Position numbers and translations under genes: made by a program | Origin: an uncultured Saprospiraceae bacterium | GTDB taxonomy: Bacteria; Bacteroidota; Bacteroidia; Chitinophagales; Saprospiraceae | Length of the DNA stretch: 37,935 nt | NCBI GenBank assembly: GCA_937973995.1 | Contig: CALJIQ010000113.1 | Location: 1-37,935, forward strand | Direction of reading: 5' to 3' | In this document: piece after piece, positions 1-7,874 of the stretch | How the letters are laid out: each line of letters starts with the position of its first letter | Position numbering within the stretch: position 1 is the stretch's first letter | The notes under the pieces: model-generated | Databases searched by the model: none | What the model saw: only the letters and a program-made list of their open reading frames with translations | Told to the model about the DNA's origin: nothing

Positions 1-138
1 TATCGGCTGAAAACCAATATTTTACGAACCTGACTTTGAAAAAATTAGTTTACTTAGCTCGCTAAACGCACTAATTTTTTCTTCCTCAGAACCGCAAACT
101 ATTGATCTTCAACTCGAAATAAATTTTAGACATACTCT
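1..138 (+). repeat. Fold-back element family A, copy 1 (left end cut by window)
   Basis: This stretch matches 19739-19876 with about ten mismatches over 138 bases by eye. In the second copy the whole element is an imperfect palindrome with terminal inverted repeats. Here the left 18 bases are missing because the window starts. The centre forms a strong stem (AAAAATTAGT at about 46-55 against ACTAATTTTT at about 70-79). It ends 14 bases before the SusD start codon. No ORF lies inside it, so it looks like a non-autonomous MITE-like repeat. Confidence 0.85.
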
Positions 139-152
139 AAATTGAAAAGCGA

Positions 153-1721
153 ATGACTATTCACTTTTTATCATCAAAATCATTATTAATAACAAGTTGT
201 TGTCTTATAGTTGTCACTGCTTGTACCAATCTTGAACAAGAAGTATTTAGTGAACTAACTCCAGATAACTTTCTCCAAACGGAAGAGGAATTGGTTGCGG
301 CTATTGGTCCTGCTTATACTTCATTATACCCATACATGGGGACTACTTCTCTTTGGGCTGCTCAAGAAATTTCTTCTGATGAACTGGTTGTGCCTACAAG
401 GGGGGCTGATTGGGATGATGGAGGACATTGGGTGAGATTACATCAACATGCTTGGACACCTGATGATCCGACCATTAATAACACTTGGGATTTCCTTTAC
501 AATGGAGTGTTTACCTGTAATCGCCTCTTGTTTGAATTAGAGGAACTAGATCGCCCAATTACCATTCCATTTAGTCGAGAGATAAGAGTGTTGCGAGCTA
601 TCTATTATTTATGGTTGTTGGATGTATATGGGAATGTTCCGATCATAACAAGCCATATTATAGATGATTTCTTTCCTAGAACGGTACCACGTGAAAAGGT
701 ATATGAGTTTGTTGAATCTGAATTATTGAGGAATTTGCCATCAGTAACTAAAAAAGTAGATGGAACTACTTACAGTAAAGTGAACCAAATGGTAGTCCAT
801 GCGGCGTTAGCGAACTTATACCTAAATGCTCAAGTGTATAAGGATTCATCGGAATGGCCCAAAGCAATTGCAGCTTGCGATGTCATCATTGATTCTGGTA
901 ACTATCAGATGGAAAGAGATTACTTCGCAAATTTTGATGTAGATAACGCAAGTTCTTCAGAATTTATTTTTGCTATTCCTTATGATGCAACCTATGCTTC
1001 AGGATTGCAAATAGCTGTGCATACGTTGAGCCCTCTTCACCAGCAAACGTATGACCTAGCAATTTCTCCTTTGAATGGATGGTGTACTTTGAAAGAATTT
1101 TATGATTCTTATGAGGATGGAGATATTAGGAAAGGAATGCCTAGTACAGAAGAAGGACCTTTTATGGGCAGAGGTAATTTTTTGGTTGGTCCCCAATGGG
1201 ACCTATCAGGTGTCGTAAGATTAATGGATACAAACGCTGTCAATACCAGCATTGACCCTGACGGACCGCCCTTTACTTTGCGATCAGAAATTAATGAATT
1301 ATTTCCAAGTGCTTGGAACGAAGCTGGAGCTAGAATAGGGAAGTATGAAATAGAAATCGGTGGAACTTTCGATATGAATAATGATTTTCCTATCTATCGT
1401 TATACAGATATATTACTCATCAAAGCAGAAGCTCTTTGGAGAAAGAATCCGAATGATATAGAAGCCCTGGAGTTGGTGAATCAGGTTCGAGCAAGAGCTG
1501 GAGTTATTCCATTTACAGAATTAACGGCAGAGAATTTACTGGCTGAAAGAGGAAGAGAGTTTTTCGCAGAATCTAAGCGACGTACAGACCTTATCCGTTT
1601 TGGAAAATTTACAGATGCTTGGTGGGAGAAAAATCTTCAAGAGTCTTGTAAAACGCTATTTCCTATTCCGCAAAACCAACTAGATGCTAATCCTAATTTA
1701 TTCCAAAACCCATGCTATTAG
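153..1721 (+). CDS. SusD/RagB family outer-membrane nutrient-binding lipoprotein
   Basis: The product is 522 residues, the usual SusD/RagB length. It opens with a lipoprotein signal peptide whose lipobox VTAC places the lipidated Cys at residue 24. The C-terminus carries the typical SusD ending, with RTDLIRFGKF followed by LFPIPQ and NPNLFQNPCY. SusD proteins cap a SusC TonB-dependent transporter at the cell surface and hand over glycans or peptides. A SusC gene would be expected directly upstream, but the 152 bases before the ATG hold only repeat A, so any partner lies outside the window or has been separated. The substrate cannot be read from sequence. A bidirectional hairpin at 1752-1790 follows the stop. 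Confidence 0.95.
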   Translation: MTIHFLSSKSLLITSCCLIVVTACTNLEQEVFSELTPDNFLQTEEELVAAIGPAYTSLYPYMGTTSLWAAQEISSDELVVPTRGADWDDGGHWVRLHQHAWTPDDPTINNTWDFLYNGVFTCNRLLFELEELDRPITIPFSREIRVLRAIYYLWLLDVYGNVPIITSHIIDDFFPRTVPREKVYEFVESELLRNLPSVTKKVDGTTYSKVNQMVVHAALANLYLNAQVYKDSSEWPKAIAACDVIIDSGNYQMERDYFANFDVDNASSSEFIFAIPYDATYASGLQIAVHTLSPLHQQTYDLAISPLNGWCTLKEFYDSYEDGDIRKGMPSTEEGPFMGRGNFLVGPQWDLSGVVRLMDTNAVNTSIDPDGPPFTLRSEINELFPSAWNEAGARIGKYEIEIGGTFDMNNDFPIYRYTDILLIKAEALWRKNPNDIEALELVNQVRARAGVIPFTELTAENLLAERGREFFAESKRRTDLIRFGKFTDAWWEKNLQESCKTLFPIPQNQLDANPNLFQNPCY

Positions 1722-1751
1722 GAAATAATTTTATCTTCTTGTGTGAGATAT

Positions 1752-1790
1752 AAAAAAGGGCGATTAGTTATAAACCAATCGCCCTTTTTT
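1752..1790. terminator. Bidirectional rho-independent terminator
   Basis: A 14-base arm (AAAAAAGGGCGATT, 1752-1765) pairs perfectly with 1777-1790, giving a GC-rich stem with A/T tracts on both sides. It sits between the convergent SusD gene and the anti-sigma-like gene and could stop transcription from both. Confidence 0.85.
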
Positions 1791-1810
1791 GACTAAGTTT
1801 AAATCAGCGC

Positions 1811-3409
1811 TTAATGGAAAGAAGCCTTCACACCAAAGGAGATCGCCCAAGAATTAATAACATCTTGTGTAGGACCAATTCTAGTTTTGTTAGAAATATA
1901 ATGATTGTATTCTGGCTCAAAAAATATACTCCATTTAGGAGATGGATAATATTCTGCGCCAAAGCCAAAGTTAGCGGTATAGAACCTATTTTCTCTGAAA
2001 GTATCTCCACCGAATAATCCTCTATTATATTCGATCTTAGCTAGTCTAGAAGAGGCAGCTATATTATTAAATAATTTACTACTGGCTTGTGGCGTGTCCA
2101 CAATATCGTATTGCGCTCTTAGAATGGCGTTCATTGCTGCACCGGTTTTTACGTATAAATGCAATTTTCCTTTACCTAAAACAGCATAGTTAATTAGCAG
2201 ATTTACAGGAATGCGAACGGTCTGTAGCTCAATCTTTTTAAACTGCTTTAAATTAATTCCACTACCTCTTTCATAAGCATCATCTATATTAGGTGCATAA
2301 GATTTAGCTGCATAAACCAAACCCGTTTCTATCTCGAGCGAATTATATTTAAAACCTAAAGTGAAACCACTACCATATCCATTTCCTTTTTGAGTGAGCG
2401 CACTCGTGGAAAGAATTTGACTAACTGAGGTGGATCGCTGTGCACTTGTACCGCCAACATGAGCGACCATTCCAAACCTAAATCGAGCAGGTATTTTAGC
2501 TTTTTCACACTTCTTACATCCCAAAGGAACAGTAGCAGTTGCTAGACTAGCCGGTTGTAAAGAAGGAAGTACCTCTACGAAAACAGAATTGCTCAATCCT
2601 ACATAATCCAAATGACGAGTCATCTCTGGAACCGTAATCGTTAACCCTGTTTTACCGTCAATCCCAAATGCTAGTTGTTGTATGCTAAGTTGGGAGGAAA
2701 CGCCATTAACGGCAATCGAGTTAAGCGTAGGAGGGATAAATAAACGATTATCAGTAGGCATATCTTCTGCTACCACCACTTGCATGGTTGGTGTGAAAAT
2801 AGTGGTGGCAATAGCTGCTTCGTTCTCCTTTTCTTTTTGTACTGGAACTTGTGCCAGTGGTTTGTCAACGTTTTGGGTAGTAGGGGTATAGACAGGTGGT
2901 GGATTTTTTAGCTCTTGATTTTCTTCTATGGTTTTAGGGGAAATAGGGAGACTTTGTATAGGGTGGAAATCAGGAAAATATTGATAAAAGTTAAGGAGTA
3001 ATAAAATTAAGATGGTGAACTCAGCCACCTTATTCTTAAATAAACTTTCCTTAACTGCTTTTTCTCTTCTTAATCTTTCCGCTAATAATTCCCAATGGCT
3101 AGCTTGATAAGCTGGATTAATTCTGGCTACTTTGGATTTTACCTCTGTATCAAACACTTTATTGGGGATGCCGGCTTGGTCCAAGGCGGCCTGCATTCTA
3201 TTCCAGTCAGGTACTTCTATATCAGAAGAGAAGTTTTCTAATTTCCCACTAATAATAGCATCAAACGCCGCTTCTTTGGAAGAAGCAATAGCACTTCCCG
3301 CTTCCGCATCAAGGGCGGATTCCAATCGCTGCCAATGGTCCCCATTGAAGGGAACCTCTAGTTGCCGCATAGATGCTTTTATATGTTCGTCAAATTGGTT
3401 ATTTTCCAT
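1811..3409 (-). CDS. Putative membrane anti-sigma-like protein with C-terminal outer-membrane beta-barrel
   Basis: The ATG at 3409 is chosen over an upstream TTG. The 532-residue product has three parts. Residues 1-128 hold three copies of a repeat that begins FD (about residues 6, 49, 86) and ends in a W/L-rich helix such as HWQRLESALD, VPDWNRMQAALD and HWELLAERL. One hydrophobic segment (about 130-145) is followed by a long Pro/Thr-rich linker. From about residue 309 to the end, alternating aromatic strands resemble PorT-like outer-membrane barrels. A CKKC motif (298-301) sits just before the barrel. It lies 17 bases downstream of an ECF sigma gene on the same strand, so an anti-sigma role is inferred from context. 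The repeat region would be cytoplasmic and the barrel outer-membrane, an unusual span for one chain. Confidence 0.7.
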   Translation of the reverse strand: MENNQFDEHIKASMRQLEVPFNGDHWQRLESALDAEAGSAIASSKEAAFDAIISGKLENFSSDIEVPDWNRMQAALDQAGIPNKVFDTEVKSKVARINPAYQASHWELLAERLRREKAVKESLFKNKVAEFTILILLLLNFYQYFPDFHPIQSLPISPKTIEENQELKNPPPVYTPTTQNVDKPLAQVPVQKEKENEAAIATTIFTPTMQVVVAEDMPTDNRLFIPPTLNSIAVNGVSSQLSIQQLAFGIDGKTGLTITVPEMTRHLDYVGLSNSVFVEVLPSLQPASLATATVPLGCKKCEKAKIPARFRFGMVAHVGGTSAQRSTSVSQILSTSALTQKGNGYGSGFTLGFKYNSLEIETGLVYAAKSYAPNIDDAYERGSGINLKQFKKIELQTVRIPVNLLINYAVLGKGKLHLYVKTGAAMNAILRAQYDIVDTPQASSKLFNNIAASSRLAKIEYNRGLFGGDTFRENRFYTANFGFGAEYYPSPKWSIFFEPEYNHYISNKTRIGPTQDVINSWAISFGVKASFH

Positions 3410-3426
3410 CAATACGTTCAGTTTCT

Positions 3427-3987
3427 TTAGTGTTCCTTAATACCTGCAAGAATTTCTTGCAATTTTGATCTAGCTTTCACTAAATTAGATCTAGAGGTAC
3501 TTTCTGTTATGCCTAGTAATTCTGCCACCTCTTTATGTGGGTATCCTTCAATGATATTCAAATTGAATACCGTTCTATAAGAAGGACTCAGTTGTTGTAT
3601 CGCTATTAGGATTTCTTTTTCCGTACATTGGCTAACCGCATCTGCATCTACCGAAGGTACTTCAAAAGCTTCGCCAATATCTTCTGTACGTTGTCTAACC
3701 GTTTTTCTATAGCTATCAATAGCCGTATTTACCATAATTCGGCGAATCCAAGCACTCAAAGAAGTGCCCACTTGATATTGACCTATATTTTTAAACACCT
3801 TAATAAAGCCATCATGTAATATGTCTAGGGCATCCGCTTCGCAATTGGCATAACGAAGACAAACACCCATCATCTTACTGTAATGAGCTTCATACAATTC
3901 TTTTTGCGCCCAGCGTTCATTGCGGACGCAAGCATTTATAAATTCCTGTTCCCCGCCGTATTCATAAGGAATAGTAATGTCCATCAT
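3427..3987 (-). CDS. ECF-family RNA polymerase sigma factor
   Basis: The product is 186 residues. Sigma region 2 covers about 27-98, with DALDILHDGFIKVFKNI and the SLSAWIRRIMVNTAIDSYRK helix that contacts the -10 element. Region 4 covers about 130-178, with the helix-turn-helix HKEVAELLGITESTSRSNL. There is no region 1 or 3, as is normal for group 4 sigma factors. It is the first gene of a two-gene operon with the membrane protein at 1811-3409, a common Bacteroidota sigma/anti-sigma arrangement. The regulon is unknown. A 14-base palindrome (4055-4068) lies in the upstream region and may be an operator or part of a hairpin. Confidence 0.93.
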   Translation of the reverse strand: MMDITIPYEYGGEQEFINACVRNERWAQKELYEAHYSKMMGVCLRYANCEADALDILHDGFIKVFKNIGQYQVGTSLSAWIRRIMVNTAIDSYRKTVRQRTEDIGEAFEVPSVDADAVSQCTEKEILIAIQQLSPSYRTVFNLNIIEGYPHKEVAELLGITESTSRSNLVKARSKLQEILAGIKEH

Positions 3988-4564
3988 GAATAATGAATTT
4001 GATAATTCGGAATATACCAGAGAGAAATGCTTTTATTGAGATAGCTTAACCCTATACATTTAAATGTAGGTTTTTTTTTAGAGAACGCCAAGAAAATAGA
4101 TTACCAAAAGGGCTATTTGCTTATTGAGAAACGAATTGAAGGAAGGATTTGCTGCCACGTAAAGGAAATTCCAAGTACCAAATTCCAAAAAGAGATAAGG
4201 TATATTGGAATTTGGTGCTTGAAATTTGGAATTTTAAAAATAGCTTGCTTTTATAGGAATTTTTTATATAAATTTGTGGAACGTTGTCAAAACGTAGATT
4301 AGTATTTGAAATAATTCACGTATCTAGCCCTTTTCGGTTAAATTTGTGTTAACAGGTAGCCAAAAAATAGCATTGAACCTTCTTTTGTTGCAACTTGGCT
4401 TCGTATTTGAAACGATACTAGAAATTTCGTTCTTCATTTTCTTCATTTCATAAAATAATTCTTCTATAAGTTAAAACTTTTACACTTAACAAATTTTAAT
4501 TTTTCATTTGTACACAATGCCTTTTGGTAGGTATTCCTGTATAATCAGTTAAAAGACGCTAAGT
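3988..4564. other. Intergenic region between divergent sigma factor genes
   Basis: These 577 bases separate two divergently transcribed ECF sigma genes and should hold both promoters. Visible structures are the palindrome TACATTTAAATGTA (4055-4068) followed by a T-run, and a hairpin at 4169-4224. A 61-codon reading frame inside it has no family resemblance, and the hairpin lies within it, so I do not call it a gene. Confidence 0.6.
4169..4224. repeat. Inverted repeat of CCAAATTCCAA type
   Basis: The 20-base arm at 4169-4188 (TTCCAAGTACCAAATTCCAA) pairs with 4205-4224 with about two mismatches, leaving a 16-base loop. The arms themselves contain a repeated AATTCCAA/TTGGAATT word. It has the form of the dispersed palindromic repeats seen elsewhere in this window, though no second copy was found here. 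Confidence 0.7.
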
Positions 4565-5146
4565 ATGGAAGTTTTAAAGCTTAATGACCAGCAACTAATT
4601 GCCGAATACTTAAATGGCAACGAAAAAGCATTCGAAGAATTACTCTCCCGTCACAAGGACAAAATCTACACTTCTATCTATCTGTTTGTGAAAGACCACA
4701 GTCTTGCAGAAGATATTTTCCAAGAAGTTTTCATCAAAATTATTGACACCTTAAGAAAAGGTAAATACAACCACGAAGGTAAATTTCTTCAGTGGGCATT
4801 GCGTATTTCCTATAATATGTGTGTTGATTATTTCCGACGTACTCGTCGAAGACCTAAGGTATCTCCTACAGAGACCTTCGATATTTTTGATGTACTACAA
4901 AATCCTGACTTGAATGCGGAGCAAAGCATTATCAAAAGTCAGACACATCAAAAAATCCGAAACTTAGTAGATATGCTTCCTCCCGAGCAAAGAGAAGTTG
5001 TGATTTTGCGCCACTATGCGGATATGAGCTTTAAAGAAATCGCTCAATTGACAAGAGTAAGTATCAATACTGCCTTAGGTAGAATGCGATATGCCCTTAT
5101 TAATATCCGTAAAATGGTGGAAGAGAAAGAGGTAGTACTACAGTAG
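4565..5146 (+). CDS. ECF-family RNA polymerase sigma factor (RpoE-like)
   Basis: The product is 193 residues with region 2 at about 25-97 (DHSLAEDIFQEVFIKIIDTL, then FLQWALRISYNMCVDYFRR) and region 4 at about 135-185 (PPEQREVVILRHYADMSF and a helix-turn-helix around KEIAQLTRVSINTALGRMRY). It is not followed by an anti-sigma gene. The next 470 bases are non-coding and the next gene is acetyl-CoA synthetase. Lone ECF sigma factors of this type are widely conserved in Bacteroidota and often work without an adjacent anti-sigma, but that is family knowledge and not shown here. The Arg-rich FRRTRRRPK linker after region 2 is typical. Confidence 0.93.
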   Translation: MEVLKLNDQQLIAEYLNGNEKAFEELLSRHKDKIYTSIYLFVKDHSLAEDIFQEVFIKIIDTLRKGKYNHEGKFLQWALRISYNMCVDYFRRTRRRPKVSPTETFDIFDVLQNPDLNAEQSIIKSQTHQKIRNLVDMLPPEQREVVILRHYADMSFKEIAQLTRVSINTALGRMRYALINIRKMVEEKEVVLQ

Positions 5147-5348
5147 AAAAAATTCCATTACTTAGATAAAATCAATTAGTGAATGAATTAAAAATGAGTA
5201 GCAATTCAATTTATTCATTTACTCATTGATTGATGCCACCCCTAAGCTGTCGGGTCATCCTTAGTTGATAAACCGATTATCATGTGAAAGCGGTTACTTT
5301 ATTGTTTCCAATTTCACATTGATTATAATCCCCCTATATATACTTTTT

Positions 5349-5386
5349 AGTAGCGATACGTTTGCTTTATGCATCGTATCGCTACT
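5349..5386. terminator. Hairpin, possible terminator
   Basis: A perfect 12-bp stem (AGTAGCGATACG, 5349-5360, with 5375-5386) closes a 14-base loop. A short T-rich stretch follows. It could end transcripts from the sigma gene or act in the leader of the downstream gene. Confidence 0.5.
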
Positions 5387-5553
5387 TTGTTTTGGAGGCA
5401 ATCATTATCCCGTTACTTTCCGTCACGGGATAATTTTGAAAAGAAATGAGGAAGATTCCTCAAAGGAATCATTTCCTTTTCCTTTCAAACAGGCAGTTTT
5501 ATATAATTACTCTCCATCCGCTTCTTCATTTATCTTTTTTTTAAATCTTTCCT

Positions 5554-5561
5554 TACCTTTG
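5554..5561 (+). promoter_or_regulatory. Candidate -7 promoter element for acs
   Basis: TACCTTTG matches the Bacteroidota -7 consensus TAnnTTTG and lies 57 bases before the acs ATG. The -33 region is T-rich but lacks a clear TTG at the ideal distance. Similar TACCTT words stand upstream of the genes starting at 7875, 10708, 27336 and 37889. Confidence 0.45.
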
Positions 5562-5618
5562 GTTCTCCAGAAATCACGAGTGGTAGTCCGTCCATCGTCT
5601 AATTACTAAAAAAGCATC

Positions 5619-7517
5619 ATGACATTACAGATCAAATCACTTAAACAATACAAGAGTGTCTATAAGAAAAGCGTCAAAGACCCTGAAGGCTTTTGGGCAG
5701 AACAAGCGGAAACTTTTCAATGGCAGAAAAAATGGGATACGACCTTAGAGTGGGACTTTAAAGAACCGAGTGTCAAATGGTTTAAAGGAGGTAAATTAAA
5801 TATTACAGAGAATTGCTTAGATCGACATTTGAAAGATAGAGGCGATCAAGCTGCTATTATATGGGAACCTAATAATCCAGAGGAAGCAGCCATCACTTAT
5901 ACGTATAAAGAGTTACATGCTGAAGTGTGCAAATTTGCGAATGCCCTACGGGCCAATGGCATCAAAAAAGGAGATCGAATTTGTTTCTATATGCCGATGG
6001 TGCCAGAGTTAGCGATTGGGGTATTGGCTTGTGCTAGGATAGGGGCGATACACTCGGTAGTGTTTGCAGGATTTTCAGCGACTGCTTTAGCGGATAGAAT
6101 CAAAGATGCTTCTTGTAAAATGGTGATCTGTTCGGATTATAATTCCAGAGGAACCAAAAACATCCCCGTAAAAGCAGTAGTAGATGATGCCCTGAAGCAA
6201 GGTTGTAAAAGTATAGAAACCGTAATTGTGCATAAAAACACAGGTGGCAAAATCAAATGGAATAAGAAAGATAAATGGTGGCATGAAGTAATGAAGCGTA
6301 GGCGTTCTACTTGTAAACCTGCTACAATGGATGCAGAGGACATGCTCTTCATTTTATATACTTCTGGATCTACAGGAAAACCCAAAGGAGTGGTGCATAC
6401 CTGTGGAGGATATATGGTATATACTTGCTTTTCTTTTAAAAATGTTTTCCAATATAAAGAGGGTGATGTGTATTGGTGTACAGCGGATATTGGTTGGATA
6501 ACGGGTCACTCTTATATCGTATATGGTCCGCTATTGGCAGGCGCAACAACCATGATGTTTGAAGGAGTTCCAACCTATCCAGATGCAGGTCGCTTCTGGC
6601 AAATCTGTGAAAAACATAAGGTCAATCAATTCTATACCGCCCCTACTGCGATCCGTGCCTTAATGGCAAAAGGAGATGAATTTGTAGAGGGCTATGATTT
6701 AAGCGATTTAAAGGTTATTGGCTCAGTAGGAGAACCGATTAATGAGGAGGCTTGGCATTGGTATAATGAAAAAGTGGGAAAAGGGAATGCTCCCATCGTA
6801 GATACTTGGTGGCAAACCGAAACAGGGGGTATTATGATTACGCCTTTGCCAGGGATTACGGATACAAAGCCTTGCTATGCGTCTTATCCGATGCCCGGTA
6901 TTCAACCCGTTTTGGTTAATGCAGAAGGGAAGGAAGTAAAAGGCAATGATGTAGAGGGCTTATTATGTATTAAATTTCCTTGGCCTTCTATGATTCGAAC
7001 GACTTATGGCGATCATGAGCGCTGCCGACAAGTGTATTTTTCTGCCTTTGAAAATATGTATTTTACAGGTGACGGTTGTCGTAGAGATGAAGAGGGACGA
7101 TTAAGAATTATTGGACGGGTAGATGATGTCATCAATGTATCTGGACATAGAATGGGGACTGCCGAGGTAGAAAATGCCATCAACGAACATGCGGGTGTGA
7201 TTGAATCAGCAGTCGTAGGTTATCCGCATGACATAAAAGGGCAGGGTATATTCGCTTACATCATTGCCCAAGAAGGAATAAAAGACAATGCCGCTTTTGA
7301 AAAAGGGGTAAGAGCTACCGTAACCAAAGTGATTGGTCCTATTGCTAAACCTGATAAAATATTAATAGTCCCAGGATTACCCAAAACTCGATCTGGTAAA
7401 ATCATGCGCCGTCTTTTACGAAAAATTGCATCGGGTGATGCCTCTAATTTAGGAGATACCTCGACTTTATTGAACCCAGAAGTGGTCAATGCTATTCGGA
7501 AAGCGGCTGGGGTGTAA
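5619..7517 (+). CDS. acs: Acetyl-coenzyme A synthetase (AMP-forming)
   Basis: The 632-residue product activates acetate with ATP and CoA to acetyl-CoA in the cytoplasm. The adenylate-forming signature TSGSTGKPKGVVHT lies near residues 248-261. The Acs-specific WWQTETGG follows at about 397-404, and the hinge/GHRMGTAEVE segment comes after it. Near the C-terminus, RSGKIMRRLLRK places the lysine that is acetylated in this family at residue 594. Length and motifs are those of true Acs, and the Trp in WWQTE is the residue that restricts the acyl pocket to short chains. It stands as a single gene with a repeat-rich region on each side. Confidence 0.97.
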   Translation: MTLQIKSLKQYKSVYKKSVKDPEGFWAEQAETFQWQKKWDTTLEWDFKEPSVKWFKGGKLNITENCLDRHLKDRGDQAAIIWEPNNPEEAAITYTYKELHAEVCKFANALRANGIKKGDRICFYMPMVPELAIGVLACARIGAIHSVVFAGFSATALADRIKDASCKMVICSDYNSRGTKNIPVKAVVDDALKQGCKSIETVIVHKNTGGKIKWNKKDKWWHEVMKRRRSTCKPATMDAEDMLFILYTSGSTGKPKGVVHTCGGYMVYTCFSFKNVFQYKEGDVYWCTADIGWITGHSYIVYGPLLAGATTMMFEGVPTYPDAGRFWQICEKHKVNQFYTAPTAIRALMAKGDEFVEGYDLSDLKVIGSVGEPINEEAWHWYNEKVGKGNAPIVDTWWQTETGGIMITPLPGITDTKPCYASYPMPGIQPVLVNAEGKEVKGNDVEGLLCIKFPWPSMIRTTYGDHERCRQVYFSAFENMYFTGDGCRRDEEGRLRIIGRVDDVINVSGHRMGTAEVENAINEHAGVIESAVVGYPHDIKGQGIFAYIIAQEGIKDNAAFEKGVRATVTKVIGPIAKPDKILIVPGLPKTRSGKIMRRLLRKIASGDASNLGDTSTLLNPEVVNAIRKAAGV

Positions 7518-7874
7518 GGGACTTTAGAAACACAGTTAGCGCAAAGGCCCGCTAGCGCAAAGGCTCTGCCTTGTGCTGATTATTTTAAAGGCTCAGCCTT
7601 TAGGATAGTAGGCATAAGGCAGAGCCTTTATGCCAGCGAGTACAAGCAGAGCCTTCATGCCAGCGAGTGTAAGCTTTTAAAATATAATGATTAAATAGGA
7701 CGTTCGTTTTAACAAGAATATTTAGGGAAATCAGGGCTTCATTTTATTCTTTTACTCATGGAGAAGTTACCTTAACGTTCCATTAATAACAATTCTTACC
7801 TTTTTTTCGTCTGATAAGAGAACGACGATATTTTTCCCGTTCCTTAGCGTAGAATAGCGCATAAATTCCATTTA
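7518..7874. other. Non-coding region rich in short inverted and direct repeats
   Basis: No gene is seen in these 357 bases. Between about 7546 and 7675 the words AGGCTCTGCC/GGCAGAGCC, AAAGGCTCAGCCTTT and ATGCCAGCGAGT recur in direct and inverted orientation, making several small stems. The last part, with TTACCTTTTTTTC near 7797-7809, may hold the promoter of the downstream gene. Confidence 0.6.
7546..7675. repeat. Cluster of short GC-richer direct and inverted repeats
   Basis: GCAGAGCCTTTATGCCAGCG and a one-base variant (GCAGAGCCTTCATGCCAGCG) lie about 30 bases apart as direct repeats, and both can pair with the upstream GGCTCTGCCTT. The composition is richer in GC than the surroundings, which points to a dispersed repeat more than to gene remnants. 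Confidence 0.65.

Larger units (their letters stand above)
5147..5618. other. Non-coding, highly structured region upstream of acetyl-CoA synthetase
   Basis: These 472 bases hold a chain of inverted repeats: an imperfect fold-back at about 5175-5230, a 12-bp stem at 5349-5386, a 10-bp stem at 5402-5433 (ATTATCCCGT against ACGGGATAAT) and short stems at 5449-5482. A 114-codon frame across it lacks any recognisable domain and runs through the hairpins, so it is treated as noise. The distal end carries a likely acs promoter. Confidence 0.6.

Noticed and set aside
2682-3440. Plus-strand frames opposite the anti-sigma-like gene
   Set aside because: They are antisense shadows of a well-supported minus-strand gene with domain structure.
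4055-4068. The palindrome TACATTTAAATGTA as a sigma-factor operator
   Set aside because: It is AT-only at its centre and could arise by chance or be part of a hairpin before a T-run, so it is only mentioned under the intergenic region.
4117-4302. A 61-codon open frame on the plus strand
   Set aside because: It contains the inverted repeat 4169-4224 and shows no family resemblance.
5265-5609. A 114-codon open frame on the plus strand
   Set aside because: It runs across several hairpins, has a Ser/Leu/Ile-rich composition without domain features, and ends just before acs where a promoter is expected.
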